Source: Lysobacter concretionis Ko07 = DSM 16239
Lineage (GTDB): Bacteria; Pseudomonadota; Gammaproteobacteria; Xanthomonadales; Xanthomonadaceae
Length of the DNA stretch: 64,000 nucleotides
Direction: 5' to 3'
NCBI RefSeq assembly: GCF_000768345.1
Contig: NZ_AVPS01000004.1
Span: 62,001-126,000 of the forward strand
Part shown: piece after piece, positions 10,227 to 19,593 of the stretch
Numbering within the stretch: position 1 is the stretch's first letter
Layout of the letters: each line of letters starts with the position of its first letter
Made by a program: the position numbers and the translations under genes
Notes under the pieces: model-generated
What the model saw: only the letters and a program-made list of their open reading frames with translations
The model's database searches: none
What the model was told of the DNA's origin: nothing

Positions 10227-10999
10227 GCCGCCGCATCATTGCCTGCCTGGATGTGCGCGATGGCCGTGTGGTCAAGGGCGTACGTTTTCGCGACCACGTC
10301 GACATGGGGGACATCGTCGATCTGGCGCGGTACTACCGCGACCAGGGCGCGGACGAACTGGTGTTCTACGACATCACCGCCAGTCCGCACGGACGCCGTG
10401 TCGATTGCGCCTGGGTAGAGCGCGTCGCTCGGATCATCGACATTCCGTTCTGCGTCGCCGGCGGCATCCGGAGCGTCGCCGATGCGCGCGCGGTGCTGCA
10501 TGCGGGGGCCGACAAGATTTCAGTCAATACCCCGGCGCTGCAGCGGCCTGGGCTGGTGTCCGAACTTGCCGATGCCTTTGGCGTGCAATGCGTGGTGGTC
10601 GGCATCGACAGCTTGCTGGACCAAGATGGCCAGTGGCGCGTGCGCCAGTTCACCGGCGACGTCGCGCGTACCCGGGCGCTGCCCATGCCCACGCTGGATT
10701 GGGTGGTTGAAGTGCAGCGGCTGGGCGCGGGCGAGATCGTTCTCAACTGCATGGGCAGCGATGGCGTGCGCGAGGGGTATGACATCGGGCAACTACGCGC
10801 CGTCCGCGAGGTTTGCCACGTGCCGTTGATCGCCTCGGGGGGCGCCGGGGCGAGTGAGCATTTTGCCGCCGTGTTTCATCAGGCGGACGTGGACGGCGCG
10901 CTGGCCGCGAGCGTGTTCCACTCCGGCTCGGTCGAGATTCCCGCGCTGAAGCGGTACCTGCAATCCCAGGATATCGAGGTGCGTCATGACCGAAATTGA
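10220..10999 (+). CDS. hisF: imidazole glycerol phosphate synthase, cyclase subunit
   Basis: Uses ammonia from HisH to convert PRFAR into imidazole glycerol phosphate and AICAR. Catalytic Asp11 ([13 protein letters not shown]) and Asp130 (VVVGIDSL) are both in place; the phosphate-binding loops CVAGGIRS and [12 protein letters not shown] are intact. 259 residues, standard length. GTG start at 10220 overlaps hisA by 7 bases, so the order hisH-hisA-hisF puts the two synthase subunits one gene apart. Confidence 0.96.
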   Translation: MLSRRIIACLDVRDGRVVKGVRFRDHVDMGDIVDLARYYRDQGADELVFYDITASPHGRRVDCAWVERVARIIDIPFCVAGGIRSVADARAVLHAGADKISVNTPALQRPGLVSELADAFGVQCVVVGIDSLLDQDGQWRVRQFTGDVARTRALPMPTLDWVVEVQRLGAGEIVLNCMGSDGVREGYDIGQLRAVREVCHVPLIASGGAGASEHFAAVFHQADVDGALAASVFHSGSVEIPALKRYLQSQDIEVRHDRN

Positions 11000-11594
11000 T
11001 CCCGACTCCCTGGCCTGGGACCCGCGAAGCGGTTTGTTGCCGGTGGTCGTGCAGGATGCGTCCAACCTCCGTGTGCTGATGCTTGGCTACATGGATCGCG
11101 CCGCTTTGCGGGCCACGTATGACACCGGCAAGGTGAATTTTTTCAGTCGTAGCCGGCAAAAGGCGTGGCTGAAAGGCGAGACCTCCGGGCATTTTCTGGA
11201 AGTGGTCTCGATCCAGCCCGATTGCGATGCCGACACGTTGCTGGTGCAGGCCCGCCCGCAAGGCCCCACCTGCCATCGGGGCACGCGGAGTTGCTTCCCG
11301 GACGCCCCCGGCAATTTTCTGGCCGATCTCGATGACCTGATCAACCAGCGTGAGCGTGAGCGCCCGGCGGCCAGTTACACCACCGGACTGTTTGAATCGG
11401 GCCTGCGCCGTATCGCCCAGAAGGTCGGCGAGGAAGGCGTGGAAACCGCATTGGCGGCCGTCGCCCAAGATGATGCGGCGCTGGCCGGCGAAGCCGCCGA
11501 CCTGGTTTTCCACCTGCAGGTGTTGCTGCGCGCTCGCGGCCTGTCACTCAACGATGCCGTGGACGTTCTGCGCGCGCGCCATCAATCCCGATAA
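10986..11594 (+). CDS. hisI: bifunctional phosphoribosyl-AMP cyclohydrolase / phosphoribosyl-ATP pyrophosphatase
   Basis: Catalyses steps two and three of histidine synthesis (also called hisIE). The N-terminal cyclohydrolase (to about 110) shows [18 protein letters not shown] and the zinc-ligand Cys residues within DCDADTL and [11 protein letters not shown]. The C-terminal MazG-like pyrophosphatase (about 118-202) shows [17 protein letters not shown] and [13 protein letters not shown]. It overlaps hisF by 14 bases and closes the operon. Length 202 is normal. Confidence 0.95.
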   Translation: MTEIDPDSLAWDPRSGLLPVVVQDASNLRVLMLGYMDRAALRATYDTGKVNFFSRSRQKAWLKGETSGHFLEVVSIQPDCDADTLLVQARPQGPTCHRGTRSCFPDAPGNFLADLDDLINQRERERPAASYTTGLFESGLRRIAQKVGEEGVETALAAVAQDDAALAGEAADLVFHLQVLLRARGLSLNDAVDVLRARHQSR

Positions 11595-11601
11595 AAGTGG
11601 T

Positions 11602-11623
11602 GCATGCCGGCATATCGGCGTGC
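11602..11623 (+). terminator. hairpin after the his operon
   Basis: GCATGCCG and CGGCGTGC (one G-U pair) close over a 6-base loop eight bases past the hisI stop. No U tract follows, so if it ends transcription it probably does so weakly or with Rho. Confidence 0.35.
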
Positions 11624-11689
11624 CGCCTGCGCCTCTGGGTGGAGACGCCGCGCTGCTAGGCTTCACGGTCCACGTCCTCGGAAACCGTC

Positions 11690-13372
11690 ATGCCTGAATC
11701 GCACTTGCCGCCCGTTCAATCGTCATCGCTGTGGTCATGGCGACGCTGGTTGCCAGGGGTTTGTGTTGCCGCTGCCGCCGGCATCGGCGCGATACCCGGC
11801 CATGCCGCGCCGACACCCGCTACCGATGTGTCCGGCGCGACGTTCATTGACGGCAATGGCAATGGCATCCGTGATCCGGGTGAAGCCGGGGTCGCCGGAA
11901 TCAAGATGTCCAACGGGCGTGACATTGTCTGGAGCGCCGCCGATGGCAGCTACTCGATTCCGGTCCGTCCAGGCGACACCGTATTTGCGGTCAAGCCCTC
12001 CGGATATGCCTTCGCCAAACGGGACGACGGGCTGCCCGCATTCTGGCAACACTACTTCCCGGACGGCTCGCCGGCGCTGAAATATGCCGGCGTTCCCAGG
12101 CATTCCAGCCGGCGGATGGACGTCGCCCTGCAACCGCTGAAGGCGCCCCCCGACGATCTGGATGTCGTGATACTGGCCGATCCACAGGTCAAGTCGCTGG
12201 CCGACGTGGACTATTACGCCCGCGACATCATCGCCTCGATCCGTGAAAGCACGCCGGGCCGACCCGCAGCGCAGCTCGGCCTGAGCCTGGGCGACATCGT
12301 CGACGACGACCTGTCCCTGTACCCGGCGATCAACGCGCGCACCGCTTCGCTCGGCGTGCCTTGGCTGCATGCGGCGGGCAACCACGACATGGATCTGGAT
12401 GCGTCCCGCGACGAGGATTCGCTGCTGACCTTCCGCCGCAGCTTCGGCCCGGACACATTGGCCTGGGAAGAGCCGGGCGCGACGTTCGTGATGCTCGATG
12501 ATGTGATCCACCTGCCGGGGCAGAAACCGGCCTACATCGGCGGTCTGCGCGAGGACCAGTTCACGTTCCTCCAGGCCTACCTGGCGACGGTGGAAAAAGA
12601 CGGGCTGCTGGTGATCGGTGCGCACATCCCGTTCTTCAACACTTCAGCGACACCCGCCACGGAGACCTTTCGTGCGGCCGATCGCGAGCGCCTGTTCGCC
12701 CTGCTGCGGGATTTTCCGAACGTGCTGCTGCTCACCGGCCACGGCCACGTGCAGCAACACGTCCATCACGGTCCGCGCGATGGCTGGCATGGCCGCCAGC
12801 CGCTGCACGAGTACAACGTCGGTGCCGCCTGCGGTGCGTTCTGGTCCGGCGTGAAGGATGCCGAGGGCATCCCCGACGCGACCATGGCCGATGGCACGCC
12901 CAACGGCTACGCGCGGCTGAAGGTCGGGCAGGGCGGCGGGTACGCACTGAGCTGGTATCCGGCGCGACTGGCGGCCGGTGATCCGGCACGTACCGGCGCG
13001 ATGTTCCTCCATGCACCCAAGGTGCTGCGTCGCGGCGCGTACCCGGCCTGGGGCGTTTACGCCAACGTGTTCATGGGCAGGGACGACAGCCGGGTCCAAT
13101 ACCGCATCGATGAAGGTGACTGGAAGCCGATGCGGCGTGTCGAACAGGCCGATCCGGTCCTGTTGGCCGAGAACGTCCGCGACGACGAGGCGACCGTCCT
13201 GCGCGGCTTCGACCGCTCCCCGGAAGCCAGGCCCAGCCGGCACCTGTGGCGTGGCGCGCTGCCGACCGACCTGGCGACCGGCGAGCATCGGGTCGAAGTC
13301 CGCGTGTTCGACCCGTGGCTGGGCGAGCAGCGGGCTGAAACCCGCTACCGGCTGCAGGATGCCGCCGAGTAG
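11690..13372 (+). CDS. secreted calcineurin-like metallophosphoesterase
   Basis: Predicted exported phosphoesterase. An N-terminal signal segment (about residues 18-40, ending GHAAP) is followed by a beta-sandwich with an SdrD-B-like calcium loop (FIDGNGNGIRDPGEAGV, about 52-68). The catalytic domain has metal ligands in LADPQVK, LGDIVDDD, GNHDMD, IGAHIPF and TGHGHVQQH. A C-terminal beta domain follows (about 440-560). This three-part layout matches proteins annotated as calcineurin-like phosphoesterase C-terminal domain-containing; the substrate is unknown. Start ATG 11690 has GGAAA upstream. Stands alone between the his operon and a REP-rich gap. Confidence 0.88.
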   Translation: MPESHLPPVQSSSLWSWRRWLPGVCVAAAAGIGAIPGHAAPTPATDVSGATFIDGNGNGIRDPGEAGVAGIKMSNGRDIVWSAADGSYSIPVRPGDTVFAVKPSGYAFAKRDDGLPAFWQHYFPDGSPALKYAGVPRHSSRRMDVALQPLKAPPDDLDVVILADPQVKSLADVDYYARDIIASIRESTPGRPAAQLGLSLGDIVDDDLSLYPAINARTASLGVPWLHAAGNHDMDLDASRDEDSLLTFRRSFGPDTLAWEEPGATFVMLDDVIHLPGQKPAYIGGLREDQFTFLQAYLATVEKDGLLVIGAHIPFFNTSATPATETFRAADRERLFALLRDFPNVLLLTGHGHVQQHVHHGPRDGWHGRQPLHEYNVGAACGAFWSGVKDAEGIPDATMADGTPNGYARLKVGQGGGYALSWYPARLAAGDPARTGAMFLHAPKVLRRGAYPAWGVYANVFMGRDDSRVQYRIDEGDWKPMRRVEQADPVLLAENVRDDEATVLRGFDRSPEARPSRHLWRGALPTDLATGEHRVEVRVFDPWLGEQRAETRYRLQDAAE

Positions 13373-13407
13373 CTGGTTGGCGTGCCGAGCACCCCGCCGC
13401 ATGCCAG

Positions 13408-13543
13408 GTAGGAGCGACGTCAGTCGCGAATGCACAGGGAATGATGCGCTACGACGCACCGGTTCCGGTGGTCGATCCGGTAACGACGGCGGCTTCCCTC
13501 GCGTTGGTGGTGATGCACAGGTCGCGACTCACGTCGCTCCTAC
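13408..13543. repeat. BIME-like REP pair, copy 1 (with conserved interior)
   Basis: Two REP units face each other: GTAGGAGCGACGTCAGTCGC plus GAA (13408-13430) and its inverse ending in GCTCCTAC (13521-13543). Each has the GTAG head and a small internal stem (GCGAC...GTCGC) typical of REPs served by RAYT transposases. The 90-base interior is homologous to that of the next copy and to an inverted copy at 19327-19460, so the whole unit of about 135 bp appears to be the mobile entity. With the next two repeats it fills the 437-base gene-free gap at 13373-13809, in which no gene was seen. Confidence 0.8.
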
Positions 13544-13590
13544 AACACCCGGTCGACGGTGCTCTGTCCCATGGGGCTTCCTTCGATGTC

Positions 13591-13727
13591 GTAGGAGTGG
13601 CTTCAGCCGCGAACGCGCGGAGAGCGATGCGATAACGACGTATCGATTCCGGTGATCGATCCGGTAACGGTGTCAGTCTTTCTCGTCTTGGTGGTGACGG
13701 TCGGATCGCGGCTGAAGCCGCTCCTAC
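13591..13727. repeat. BIME-like REP pair, copy 2
   Basis: GTAGGAGTGGCTTCAGCCGC plus GAA at 13591-13613 and the inverse TCGCGGCTGAAGCCGCTCC plus TAC at 13706-13727. The stem is changed from GCGAC/GTCGC to G(C/U)GGC/GCCGC on both sides. The interior aligns with copy 1 without gaps, sharing words such as TTCCGGTG, TCGATCCGGTAACG and TTGGTGGTGA. Confidence 0.8.
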
Positions 13728-13749
13728 GGCAACCCGAGTGGTCGTGCCG

Positions 13750-13767
13750 GTAGGAGCGGCGGTGAAG
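13750..13767 (+). repeat. partial REP unit
   Basis: GTAGGAGCGGCGGTGAAG keeps the GTAG head and first stem arm of the neighbouring REPs but the palindrome is degraded. It ends 42 bases from the end of the minus-strand mtnC gene. Confidence 0.55.
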
Positions 13768-13809
13768 ACGTCGGGCCCGGCAGCGTCGGCCGGTGCTTCG
13801 TCCGCCGGC

Positions 13810-14517
13810 TCAGGCTGTCGGCATGATGGCGCTGAACGATTCGAGCCGGCGGTGGCCATTGGCTTGTCCGGCATCGCGCGGTTGCGGGTAGTCCTCGATG
13901 CGGTCGATCAGTACGGTGTCCATGCCGGCCTCGCGCGCGGCGTCCAGCTCGGCGACCACGTCGGACAGGAACAGGATTTCCGCGGCGGGCAGGCCGATCG
14001 AGTCGGCGATCCGGCGGTAGCTGCCGGCCTCGCGCTTGCCGCCGATCTCGGTGTCGAACCAGCCCGAGAACAGGCCGGTCAGGTCGCCGGCATCGCTGTG
14101 GCCGAAGAACAGCCGCTGTGCCGGCACGCTGCCGGAGGAATAGACGTACAGCGGCAGGCCGGCGGCGTGCCACTGGCGCAGCGCCTCGGCCGCGTCGGGA
14201 TAGATGTGGGCGGTGAAATCCGCGGACTGGTAGCCGTCGGCCCAGATCATGCCCTGCAGCGCCTTGAGCGCGGTGTGCTTGCGGTCCTCGTCGATCCAGC
14301 CCTGCATCACCTCGGCGATCATCGCGTCCTGGCACATGCCGCCCATCTCGGTGGCGACCATGTCCAGCCACTTGCGTATCGCCGGCTCGTGGCCGCGCGC
14401 CTTCACGAAGCCGGGCAGCGCCCGCCGCGCATACGGAAACAGCACGTCCTTGACGAACGAGATGCTGCTGGAGGTGCCTTCGATATCGGTGAGGATGGCT
14501 TTCATCGGAGCGCTCAT
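13810..14517 (-). CDS. mtnC: enolase-phosphatase E1 of methionine salvage
   Basis: HAD-superfamily enzyme that enolises and dephosphorylates 2,3-diketo-5-methylthiopentyl-1-phosphate to acireductone. Motifs: [18 protein letters not shown] (nucleophile Asp and the MtnC-specific EGTSS), [27 protein letters not shown] and the metal site [12 protein letters not shown]. 235 residues, usual length. Its ATG overlaps the mtnD stop as ATGA. Third gene of mtnBDC; the acireductone it makes goes to the mtnD product. Confidence 0.95.
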   Translation of the reverse strand: MSAPMKAILTDIEGTSSSISFVKDVLFPYARRALPGFVKARGHEPAIRKWLDMVATEMGGMCQDAMIAEVMQGWIDEDRKHTALKALQGMIWADGYQSADFTAHIYPDAAEALRQWHAAGLPLYVYSSGSVPAQRLFFGHSDAGDLTGLFSGWFDTEIGGKREAGSYRRIADSIGLPAAEILFLSDVVAELDAAREAGMDTVLIDRIEDYPQPRDAGQANGHRRLESFSAIMPTA

Positions 14518-15071
14518 CGGGCCTCACCGGGTTCATGGCGGGGGAACCGCTGCGCGATATCCGTGCCGGTGAAGTGGCCGATCCAGCCGTCGGGCTGCTT
14601 GAAGAAGCGGATCGCGATGAAATCCGGCTCCGCGCCCATGTCGAACCAGTGGGTGGTGCCATCGGGCACCGAGATCAGGTCGCCCTGTTCGCACAGCACC
14701 TCGAAGACCCGGTCGCCCACGTGCAGGGTGAACAGGCCGGAGCCGGCGACAAAAAAGCGCACCTCGTCCTCCTTGTGGAAATGCTCGTCAAGGAAGGTCT
14801 TGCGGATCTCCGCGCGCTTCGGATTGTCGGCACCGACGCTGACCACATCGACGCTCTGGAAGCCATGCTGCGCCACCAGCCGGTCGATGTCGGCGCGGTA
14901 GGCCTGCAGGATCTTTTCCGGCGGATCGCCGGGGGTGACCGGCTGGTTGGCTTCCCATTGCTCGAAGGCGACGCCGATGGTCGCCAGTTCGCGGGCGATC
15001 GCGGCGTGGTCGCTGGTGGACAGCAACGCGGTGGCCGGGTCGGTGTCGGAAAAAATACGCAGACGGCTCAT
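14514..15071 (-). CDS. mtnD: acireductone dioxygenase
   Basis: Cupin that oxidises acireductone with O2; the iron form yields the methionine precursor 2-oxo-4-methylthiobutanoate. The metal ligands are His, His and Glu in [15 protein letters not shown] and the distal His in GTTHWFDMG. 185 residues, within the family range. ATGA overlaps with both mtnB (upstream) and mtnC (downstream) give tight translational coupling. Confidence 0.95.
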   Translation of the reverse strand: MSRLRIFSDTDPATALLSTSDHAAIARELATIGVAFEQWEANQPVTPGDPPEKILQAYRADIDRLVAQHGFQSVDVVSVGADNPKRAEIRKTFLDEHFHKEDEVRFFVAGSGLFTLHVGDRVFEVLCEQGDLISVPDGTTHWFDMGAEPDFIAIRFFKQPDGWIGHFTGTDIAQRFPRHEPGEAR

Positions 15072-15706
15072 CGTTGCAGCTTCCTCAATTCAAGTTCGCA
15101 TCCCAGCAGGAAATCCAGCGCCTCCAGATGACGGCGGGCTTCGGCCATGTCGCGTCCCCACGCATACAGGCCGTGGCCGTCGATCAGGTAGCCCCACATG
15201 CACTGGCGGTCCAGCAGGGCATCCACCTGCGCGGCCAGCGTGTGCATGTCCTGGCTGTTGGGGAGCACAGGCAGCTCCAGCGCGGTCTCGTGGGTGGTGT
15301 TGCCGCTGAGCGCCTTCAGCATCTCGTAGCCTTCCAGCCGGACATGGCCGGCGCCGGCGTACAGGCGGGAGGCCACGGTCTGGTTCTGCGAGTGGGTATG
15401 GAGCACGCAGCCGATTTCCCCGAAACGCTTGTAGAGCTGGGTGTGCAGCAGGGTTTCGGCGGATGGGCGGCGATCGGTCGCGACGGGTTGGCCGTCGAGG
15501 TCGACGACCATGATGTCGTTCCCGGTCAGCCGCCCCTTGTCGCCGCCCGATACGGTGATCGCGACGTGGTGCTGGTCGATCCGGCGGGAGAAGTTGCTGC
15601 TGGTGGCGGGCGTCCAGCCGGCCGCCGCCAGTTCGCGCACGTTGAGGACGATCTCGTCGGCGCAGTGCTTCAGCTGTTGGATGTCGTAGGGCAGGGCAGT
15701 AGTCAT
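15068..15706 (-). CDS. mtnB: methylthioribulose-1-phosphate dehydratase
   Basis: Zinc-dependent class II aldolase-fold dehydratase acting on methylthioribulose-1-phosphate. The zinc histidines are in [14 protein letters not shown] and in [11 protein letters not shown]; the substrate-side segment SSNFSRR is near residue 38. The start at 15706 ([11 protein letters not shown]) gives 212 residues as in relatives; the open frame runs further upstream, but only antisense to the transporter gene. mtnA and mtnK/mtnN are not in the window, so the upstream part of the pathway is encoded elsewhere. Confidence 0.94.
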   Translation of the reverse strand: MTTALPYDIQQLKHCADEIVLNVRELAAAGWTPATSSNFSRRIDQHHVAITVSGGDKGRLTGNDIMVVDLDGQPVATDRRPSAETLLHTQLYKRFGEIGCVLHTHSQNQTVASRLYAGAGHVRLEGYEMLKALSGNTTHETALELPVLPNSQDMHTLAAQVDALLDRQCMWGYLIDGHGLYAWGRDMAEARRHLEALDFLLGCELELRKLQR

Positions 15707-15765
15707 GCCCGTGAGTTTAGCAACGCGGGAGGCCGCGACCAGCGCTTGGGCCGACGGCCTGTTCG

Positions 15766-17064
15766 TCAGGTGGCAACGACGGGCTTGGGTCCGAATACCC
15801 GGTACAGGATCCAGGCGAACAGGGCGACCACCGATGCGCCCGCCAGCATCTGCATCGACGAGGACGCCAGCAGCAGCGCGCACGCGACCAGCGCGCCCAC
15901 ACCGAGCAGACGGTCGCTGCCGCGTGGCCGTCGCTCGCGGGTGCCCACCACCAGGCTCAGGCCGGCGGCGGCATACGCCAGCACGACCAGCATCACCACC
16001 ATCTCGATGATGATCTCGAACTGCGACGAGACATCCGGCGACAAGGTGAAGAAGGCGATTCCGCTCATCGAGATGCACACGATCAGCAGGCCCCAGCCGG
16101 CGGCGCCGTTGCGGTTCATGCGCCCGAAAATACCCGGCAGGAATCCGCGCTGGGCGGCGCGTGCACCGGACTCGCCGGTCACCAGCATCCAGCCGCCCAG
16201 GGTGCCAGTGGCCTTCAGCGCGGCAGCGGCGGCAATGGCGATCGCGGCCCAGGGTCCGAAGATCTTGGCGGCGACCAGTGCGAACGGTGCGCTGGATTCG
16301 GCAAGATCGGCCGCGGGGACGATGCCCATCACCAGCACCGAGGAGATCAGGTAGACCACGCCGGCGATGGTGATGCCGGCCAGGGTGGCGCGTGGCACGT
16401 TGCGTTTGGGGTCACGCACCACGCCGGCGACCATCGCGCCGGTTTCCAGGCCGACGAAGGCCCAGAAGATCGGCGCCAGCGCGCCGAACACCACCGAACC
16501 GTTGCTCTTTCCGGTGACGTTCCAGCCGGCGTCGTAGATGCCCTGGTCGAAGCTGCCCCAGCCGAACATCAGCACCGCGGCGACCGGCGCGAGCCCGAAC
16601 ACCACGCAGAACGATTCGAACCGCGCGACCGGGCGCGGACCGAGCAGGTTGAGCGCGAACATCAGCCAGATCAGGCCGATCTGGCCGGCGACCTGGACCT
16701 GCGGATTGGCGCCGTCCAGCGGCAGCAGGGTGACCAGGTAGCCGAATGCAGCCACCGCGATCGCGTTGTTGCCGATCCAGGAAGAGACCCAGTACAGCGT
16801 GGTCGCCAGGAAGCTGACGTCGCGCCCCAGCGCCGGGCGCACGTAGTCGTCGGAGGACTCCAGATTGGGGTAGTCACGCGCCAGTCGGGCGAACGCGCCG
16901 CCCAGCATCAGCGCCAGCGCGGTGGCCAGCAGCCAGCTGATCGCCGTGATCGCCCCGGAGCGGGCGAGGGTCGCCGGCAGCAGGAAGAATCCCGAGCCGA
17001 TCATGTTGTTGGCCACCATGAAGGTGGCCAGCACCGGGCCTATCTTGCGCGCGCTCACGGACAC
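15766..17064 (-). CDS. APC-superfamily amino acid/polyamine transporter (AdiC-like)
   Basis: Inner-membrane permease of 432 residues with about twelve hydrophobic segments. The helix 1 unwound motif appears as [15 protein letters not shown] (the G[ST]G substrate-carboxylate loop), and [12 protein letters not shown] matches helix 6 of arginine/agmatine-type antiporters. Substrate cannot be read reliably. It starts four bases after the stop of the next transporter gene and ends 59 bases before mtnB on the same strand, suggesting co-transcription with methionine salvage genes. Confidence 0.85.
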   Translation of the reverse strand: MSVSARKIGPVLATFMVANNMIGSGFFLLPATLARSGAITAISWLLATALALMLGGAFARLARDYPNLESSDDYVRPALGRDVSFLATTLYWVSSWIGNNAIAVAAFGYLVTLLPLDGANPQVQVAGQIGLIWLMFALNLLGPRPVARFESFCVVFGLAPVAAVLMFGWGSFDQGIYDAGWNVTGKSNGSVVFGALAPIFWAFVGLETGAMVAGVVRDPKRNVPRATLAGITIAGVVYLISSVLVMGIVPAADLAESSAPFALVAAKIFGPWAAIAIAAAAALKATGTLGGWMLVTGESGARAAQRGFLPGIFGRMNRNGAAGWGLLIVCISMSGIAFFTLSPDVSSQFEIIIEMVVMLVVLAYAAAGLSLVVGTRERRPRGSDRLLGVGALVACALLLASSSMQMLAGASVVALFAWILYRVFGPKPVVAT

Positions 17065-17068
17065 GCCC

Positions 17069-18538
17069 TTATCGCTTCTTGCGCAGCTTGCTGTGGCGGT
17101 AGCCGTAGCCGGCGTAGATCAGCACGCCGATCCCGATCCAGCTCAGCAGCAGGTCCCAGTGCTCGGCGAACGGCTGTGCGAACAGGTACAGGCACGCGAT
17201 CACGCCCAGCGGACAGATCACGATCGCCAGCGGCACCCTGAACGGCCGCGGCAGGTCGGGACGGGTATAGCGCAGGATCAGCACGCCGGCGCAGACCGTC
17301 GAGAACGCCAGCAAGGTGCCCATCGAGACCATTTCACCGAGCAGGTTGATCGGCAGGAAGCCGGCCAGTCCGGCCGCCACGATGCCGACCAGCACGGTGC
17401 TCACGTGGGGGGTGTGGTACTTCGGGTGCACCTTGCCGAAGATCTTCGGCAGCAGGCCATCGCGCGACATCGTGTAGAAGATGCGCGGCTGCCCCATCAG
17501 CATCACCAGGATCACCGAGGACAGACCCGCGATCGCGGCGACCTGCACCACGGTCTGCAGCCAGCGCAGCGACGGATAGTTGTCCAGCGCGGTGGATACC
17601 GGCTCGGGCGTGTTGAGCAGCTGGAACGGCATGATGCCCGTCAGTACCGCGCTCACCACGATGTACAGGATCGTGCAGATCACCAGCGAACCCAGGATGC
17701 CGATCGGCATGTCGCGCTGCGGGTTCTTGGCTTCACCGGCGGCGGTGGAGACCGCATCGAAGCCGATGTAGGCGAAGAACACGATCGCCGCGGCCCGGAC
17801 CACGCCACTGGTGCCGAATTTGCCGGGGCCTTCATTTTCCGGGATGAACGGCTGCCAGTTGGCGACATCGATGTATTTGGCCGAAAAGGCGATGAACATC
17901 AGGATCGCGACGACCTTGATCGCCACGATGACCGAGTTGACGATCGCCGACTGGCTGATGCCGACATAGCCCACACCGCTGAGGGCGGCAATGATCAGCA
18001 CTGCCGGCAGGTTGATGAGGGTGCCGCTGCGCACCAGCGAGCCGTCCACGACCGTGAACGGCGCACTGGCCAGATGCGCCGGGAGGGCCATGTCGAAGTT
18101 GGTCAGGAACGCGTTGAGATAGCCCGACCAGCCGACCGCCACCGTGGATGCGGCGAACAGGTATTCGAGCACCAGACACCAGCCGATGAACCAGGCCACG
18201 CCTTCGCCCAGGGTGGCGTACGAGTACGAATAGGCGCTGCCCGAGACCGGCAGCATCGCCGCGAACTCGGCGTAGCACAGGCCCGCGAATGCGCAGGCGA
18301 TGCCGGCCAGCACGAAGCTGAGCATGATCGCCGGGCCGGCGTGTTCCGCCGCGGCCTGGCCGGTCAGCACGAAGATGCCTGCGCCGATGACGGCGCCGAC
18401 GCCGAGCATCATCAGCTGGGTGGGTCCGAGAGTGCGCTTGAGTGATGCCTCGCCTTCCAGGCTGCCCTCGAAGGGCTCGCCGGCATCGACGTGTCCAGCC
18501 GGTGCGATCGGCTTGGTCATGAACAGATTCTTGAACAT
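17069..18538 (-). CDS. APC-superfamily cationic amino acid transporter (CAT/YfnA-like)
   Basis: 489-residue inner-membrane permease. After a charged, cytoplasmic N-terminus (about 35 residues) come 12-13 membrane helices. Signature segments are GVGAVIGAGIFVLTG in helix 1, FAYIGFDAVSTAAGEAKNP in helix 6 and GQPRIFYTMSRDGLLP after helix 8, as in CAT-family transporters of cationic or broad-range amino acids. It is the first gene of a minus-strand run with the second APC gene and mtnBDC. Confidence 0.87.
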   Translation of the reverse strand: MFKNLFMTKPIAPAGHVDAGEPFEGSLEGEASLKRTLGPTQLMMLGVGAVIGAGIFVLTGQAAAEHAGPAIMLSFVLAGIACAFAGLCYAEFAAMLPVSGSAYSYSYATLGEGVAWFIGWCLVLEYLFAASTVAVGWSGYLNAFLTNFDMALPAHLASAPFTVVDGSLVRSGTLINLPAVLIIAALSGVGYVGISQSAIVNSVIVAIKVVAILMFIAFSAKYIDVANWQPFIPENEGPGKFGTSGVVRAAAIVFFAYIGFDAVSTAAGEAKNPQRDMPIGILGSLVICTILYIVVSAVLTGIMPFQLLNTPEPVSTALDNYPSLRWLQTVVQVAAIAGLSSVILVMLMGQPRIFYTMSRDGLLPKIFGKVHPKYHTPHVSTVLVGIVAAGLAGFLPINLLGEMVSMGTLLAFSTVCAGVLILRYTRPDLPRPFRVPLAIVICPLGVIACLYLFAQPFAEHWDLLLSWIGIGVLIYAGYGYRHSKLRKKR

Positions 18539-18732
18539 CGGATCCCCAACTGAGTTGTCGACAGCGACGATGGCCGTCGATCACTACACCGTGCACCAAG
18601 TGCGCGGCAAGTGGCGGGCCACCTTAACCCAGTGGCGAAACGTGCGGCAAGCCGGTCACGATGGCGGTGTCGAGGTGGGTGTCGGCCGGCATAATCGGGC
18701 CCGGGAAATCGCCCCGCAACGTACTCGACGGT

Positions 18733-19299
18733 ATGCATGAGCCTCCCGACATCGCGCTTGCGCTGATCGACTATCGGCAACGCTGGCCGGAGGAAGGCGA
18801 TGTGGTCGTCCTGTTCCAGGACCTGTTGACCGATGGTGATGATCCGTTCGTGCGCGCCCGGCTGGCCGGCCACTTCACCGCCTCGTGCTGGCTGGTGGAT
18901 CGCGGCGGCACGAGGGTGTTGCTGACCCATCACCGCAAGCTGGGACGCTGGTTGCAGCTGGGTGGCCATGCCGATGGCGATCGCGACCTGGCGCGGGTCG
19001 CCCTGCGCGAGGCCGGGGAGGAGTCGGGCCTGAAGGACCTGCGCGTGGAGCGCGGGTTGTTCGACCTCGACCGGCACTGGATTCCCGAACGTCACGACGT
19101 GCCGGGGCACTGGCATTACGACGCCCGTTACGTCGTTCATGCCGGCGAAGACGAGGGCTATATCGTCAGCGAGGAGTCGCTGGATCTCACTTGGCGCGAC
19201 ATTGCCGCGATTGCCGATGCGGCCGATGGGAGCGCGTTGGGCGATCCTTCGCTGCGGCGCATGGCGCGCAAATGGTTGCAGCGTGGATTGCCTGAATGA
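18733..19299 (+). CDS. Nudix hydrolase
   Basis: Cytosolic pyrophosphohydrolase of unknown substrate, 188 residues from ATG 18733 (MHEPPDIALAL). The Nudix box is GHADGDRDLARVALREAGEE followed by SGL: the catalytic REAGEE core is intact, but the first conserved Glu of Gx5E is Arg. That variant is common in the family whose box begins LGGHADGD. The chain has an N-terminal helical extension of about 45 residues. A CATAAT at 18690-18695 may be its -10. It is divergent from the transporter operon. Confidence 0.85.
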   Translation: MHEPPDIALALIDYRQRWPEEGDVVVLFQDLLTDGDDPFVRARLAGHFTASCWLVDRGGTRVLLTHHRKLGRWLQLGGHADGDRDLARVALREAGEESGLKDLRVERGLFDLDRHWIPERHDVPGHWHYDARYVVHAGEDEGYIVSEESLDLTWRDIAAIADAADGSALGDPSLRRMARKWLQRGLPE

Positions 19300-19326
19300 G
19301 CCATGCATGACAGGGCGCGAGGTGAC

Positions 19327-19460
19327 GCAGGAGCGACGTGAGTCGCGACCGGATCATTGCCACCAATGCGCGGGAAGCCGCCGCTACCGGATTCATCACC
19401 GGAATCGATGCCTCACGATGGCGTCATTCGCTGCGCGTTCGCGACTCACGTCGCTCCTAC
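19327..19460. repeat. BIME-like REP pair, copy 3 (inverted)
   Basis: REP units at 19327-19349 (head GCAG instead of GTAG) and 19439-19460. Read on the minus strand, the interior matches copies 1 and 2: it contains TCGATTCCGGTGAT, ATCCGGTAGCGGCGGCTTCC and ATTGGTGG in the same order. The pair lies between the Nudix gene and the end of serA; together with the next unit it fills the 294-base gap there. Confidence 0.78.
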
Positions 19461-19490
19461 AAAGGCAGGGGCTGATGGGCTCGTGGTGAT

Positions 19491-19513
19491 GTAGGAGCGA
19501 CGTGAGTCGCGAC
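19491..19513 (+). repeat. single REP unit
   Basis: GTAGGAGCGACGTGAGTCGC plus GAC, a full consensus copy without an inverted partner, 30 bases after the preceding BIME. It is followed by AGCATGGCGAAACCGG, which resembles the spacer of the repeat at 25614 (CGCACGGCGAAACCGG) and may be what is left of a related element. Confidence 0.75.
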
Positions 19514-19593
19514 AGCATGGCGAAACCGGACGTCAGTACATTCGCGATTCGCCGCTGGAGGCAGGACTACACCACTCCCGCGGGGAACTCCGG

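Noticed and set aside
13408-13767. Possible CRISPR array
   Set aside because: The repeats alternate in orientation, have GTAG heads and internal stems, and the spacers of two pairs are homologous; these are REP/BIME elements, and no cas gene is near.
17069-18538. Plus-strand frame antisense to the permease gene (16922-18445)
   Set aside because: Asp/His/Arg-rich shadow of a hydrophobic protein; not a gene.
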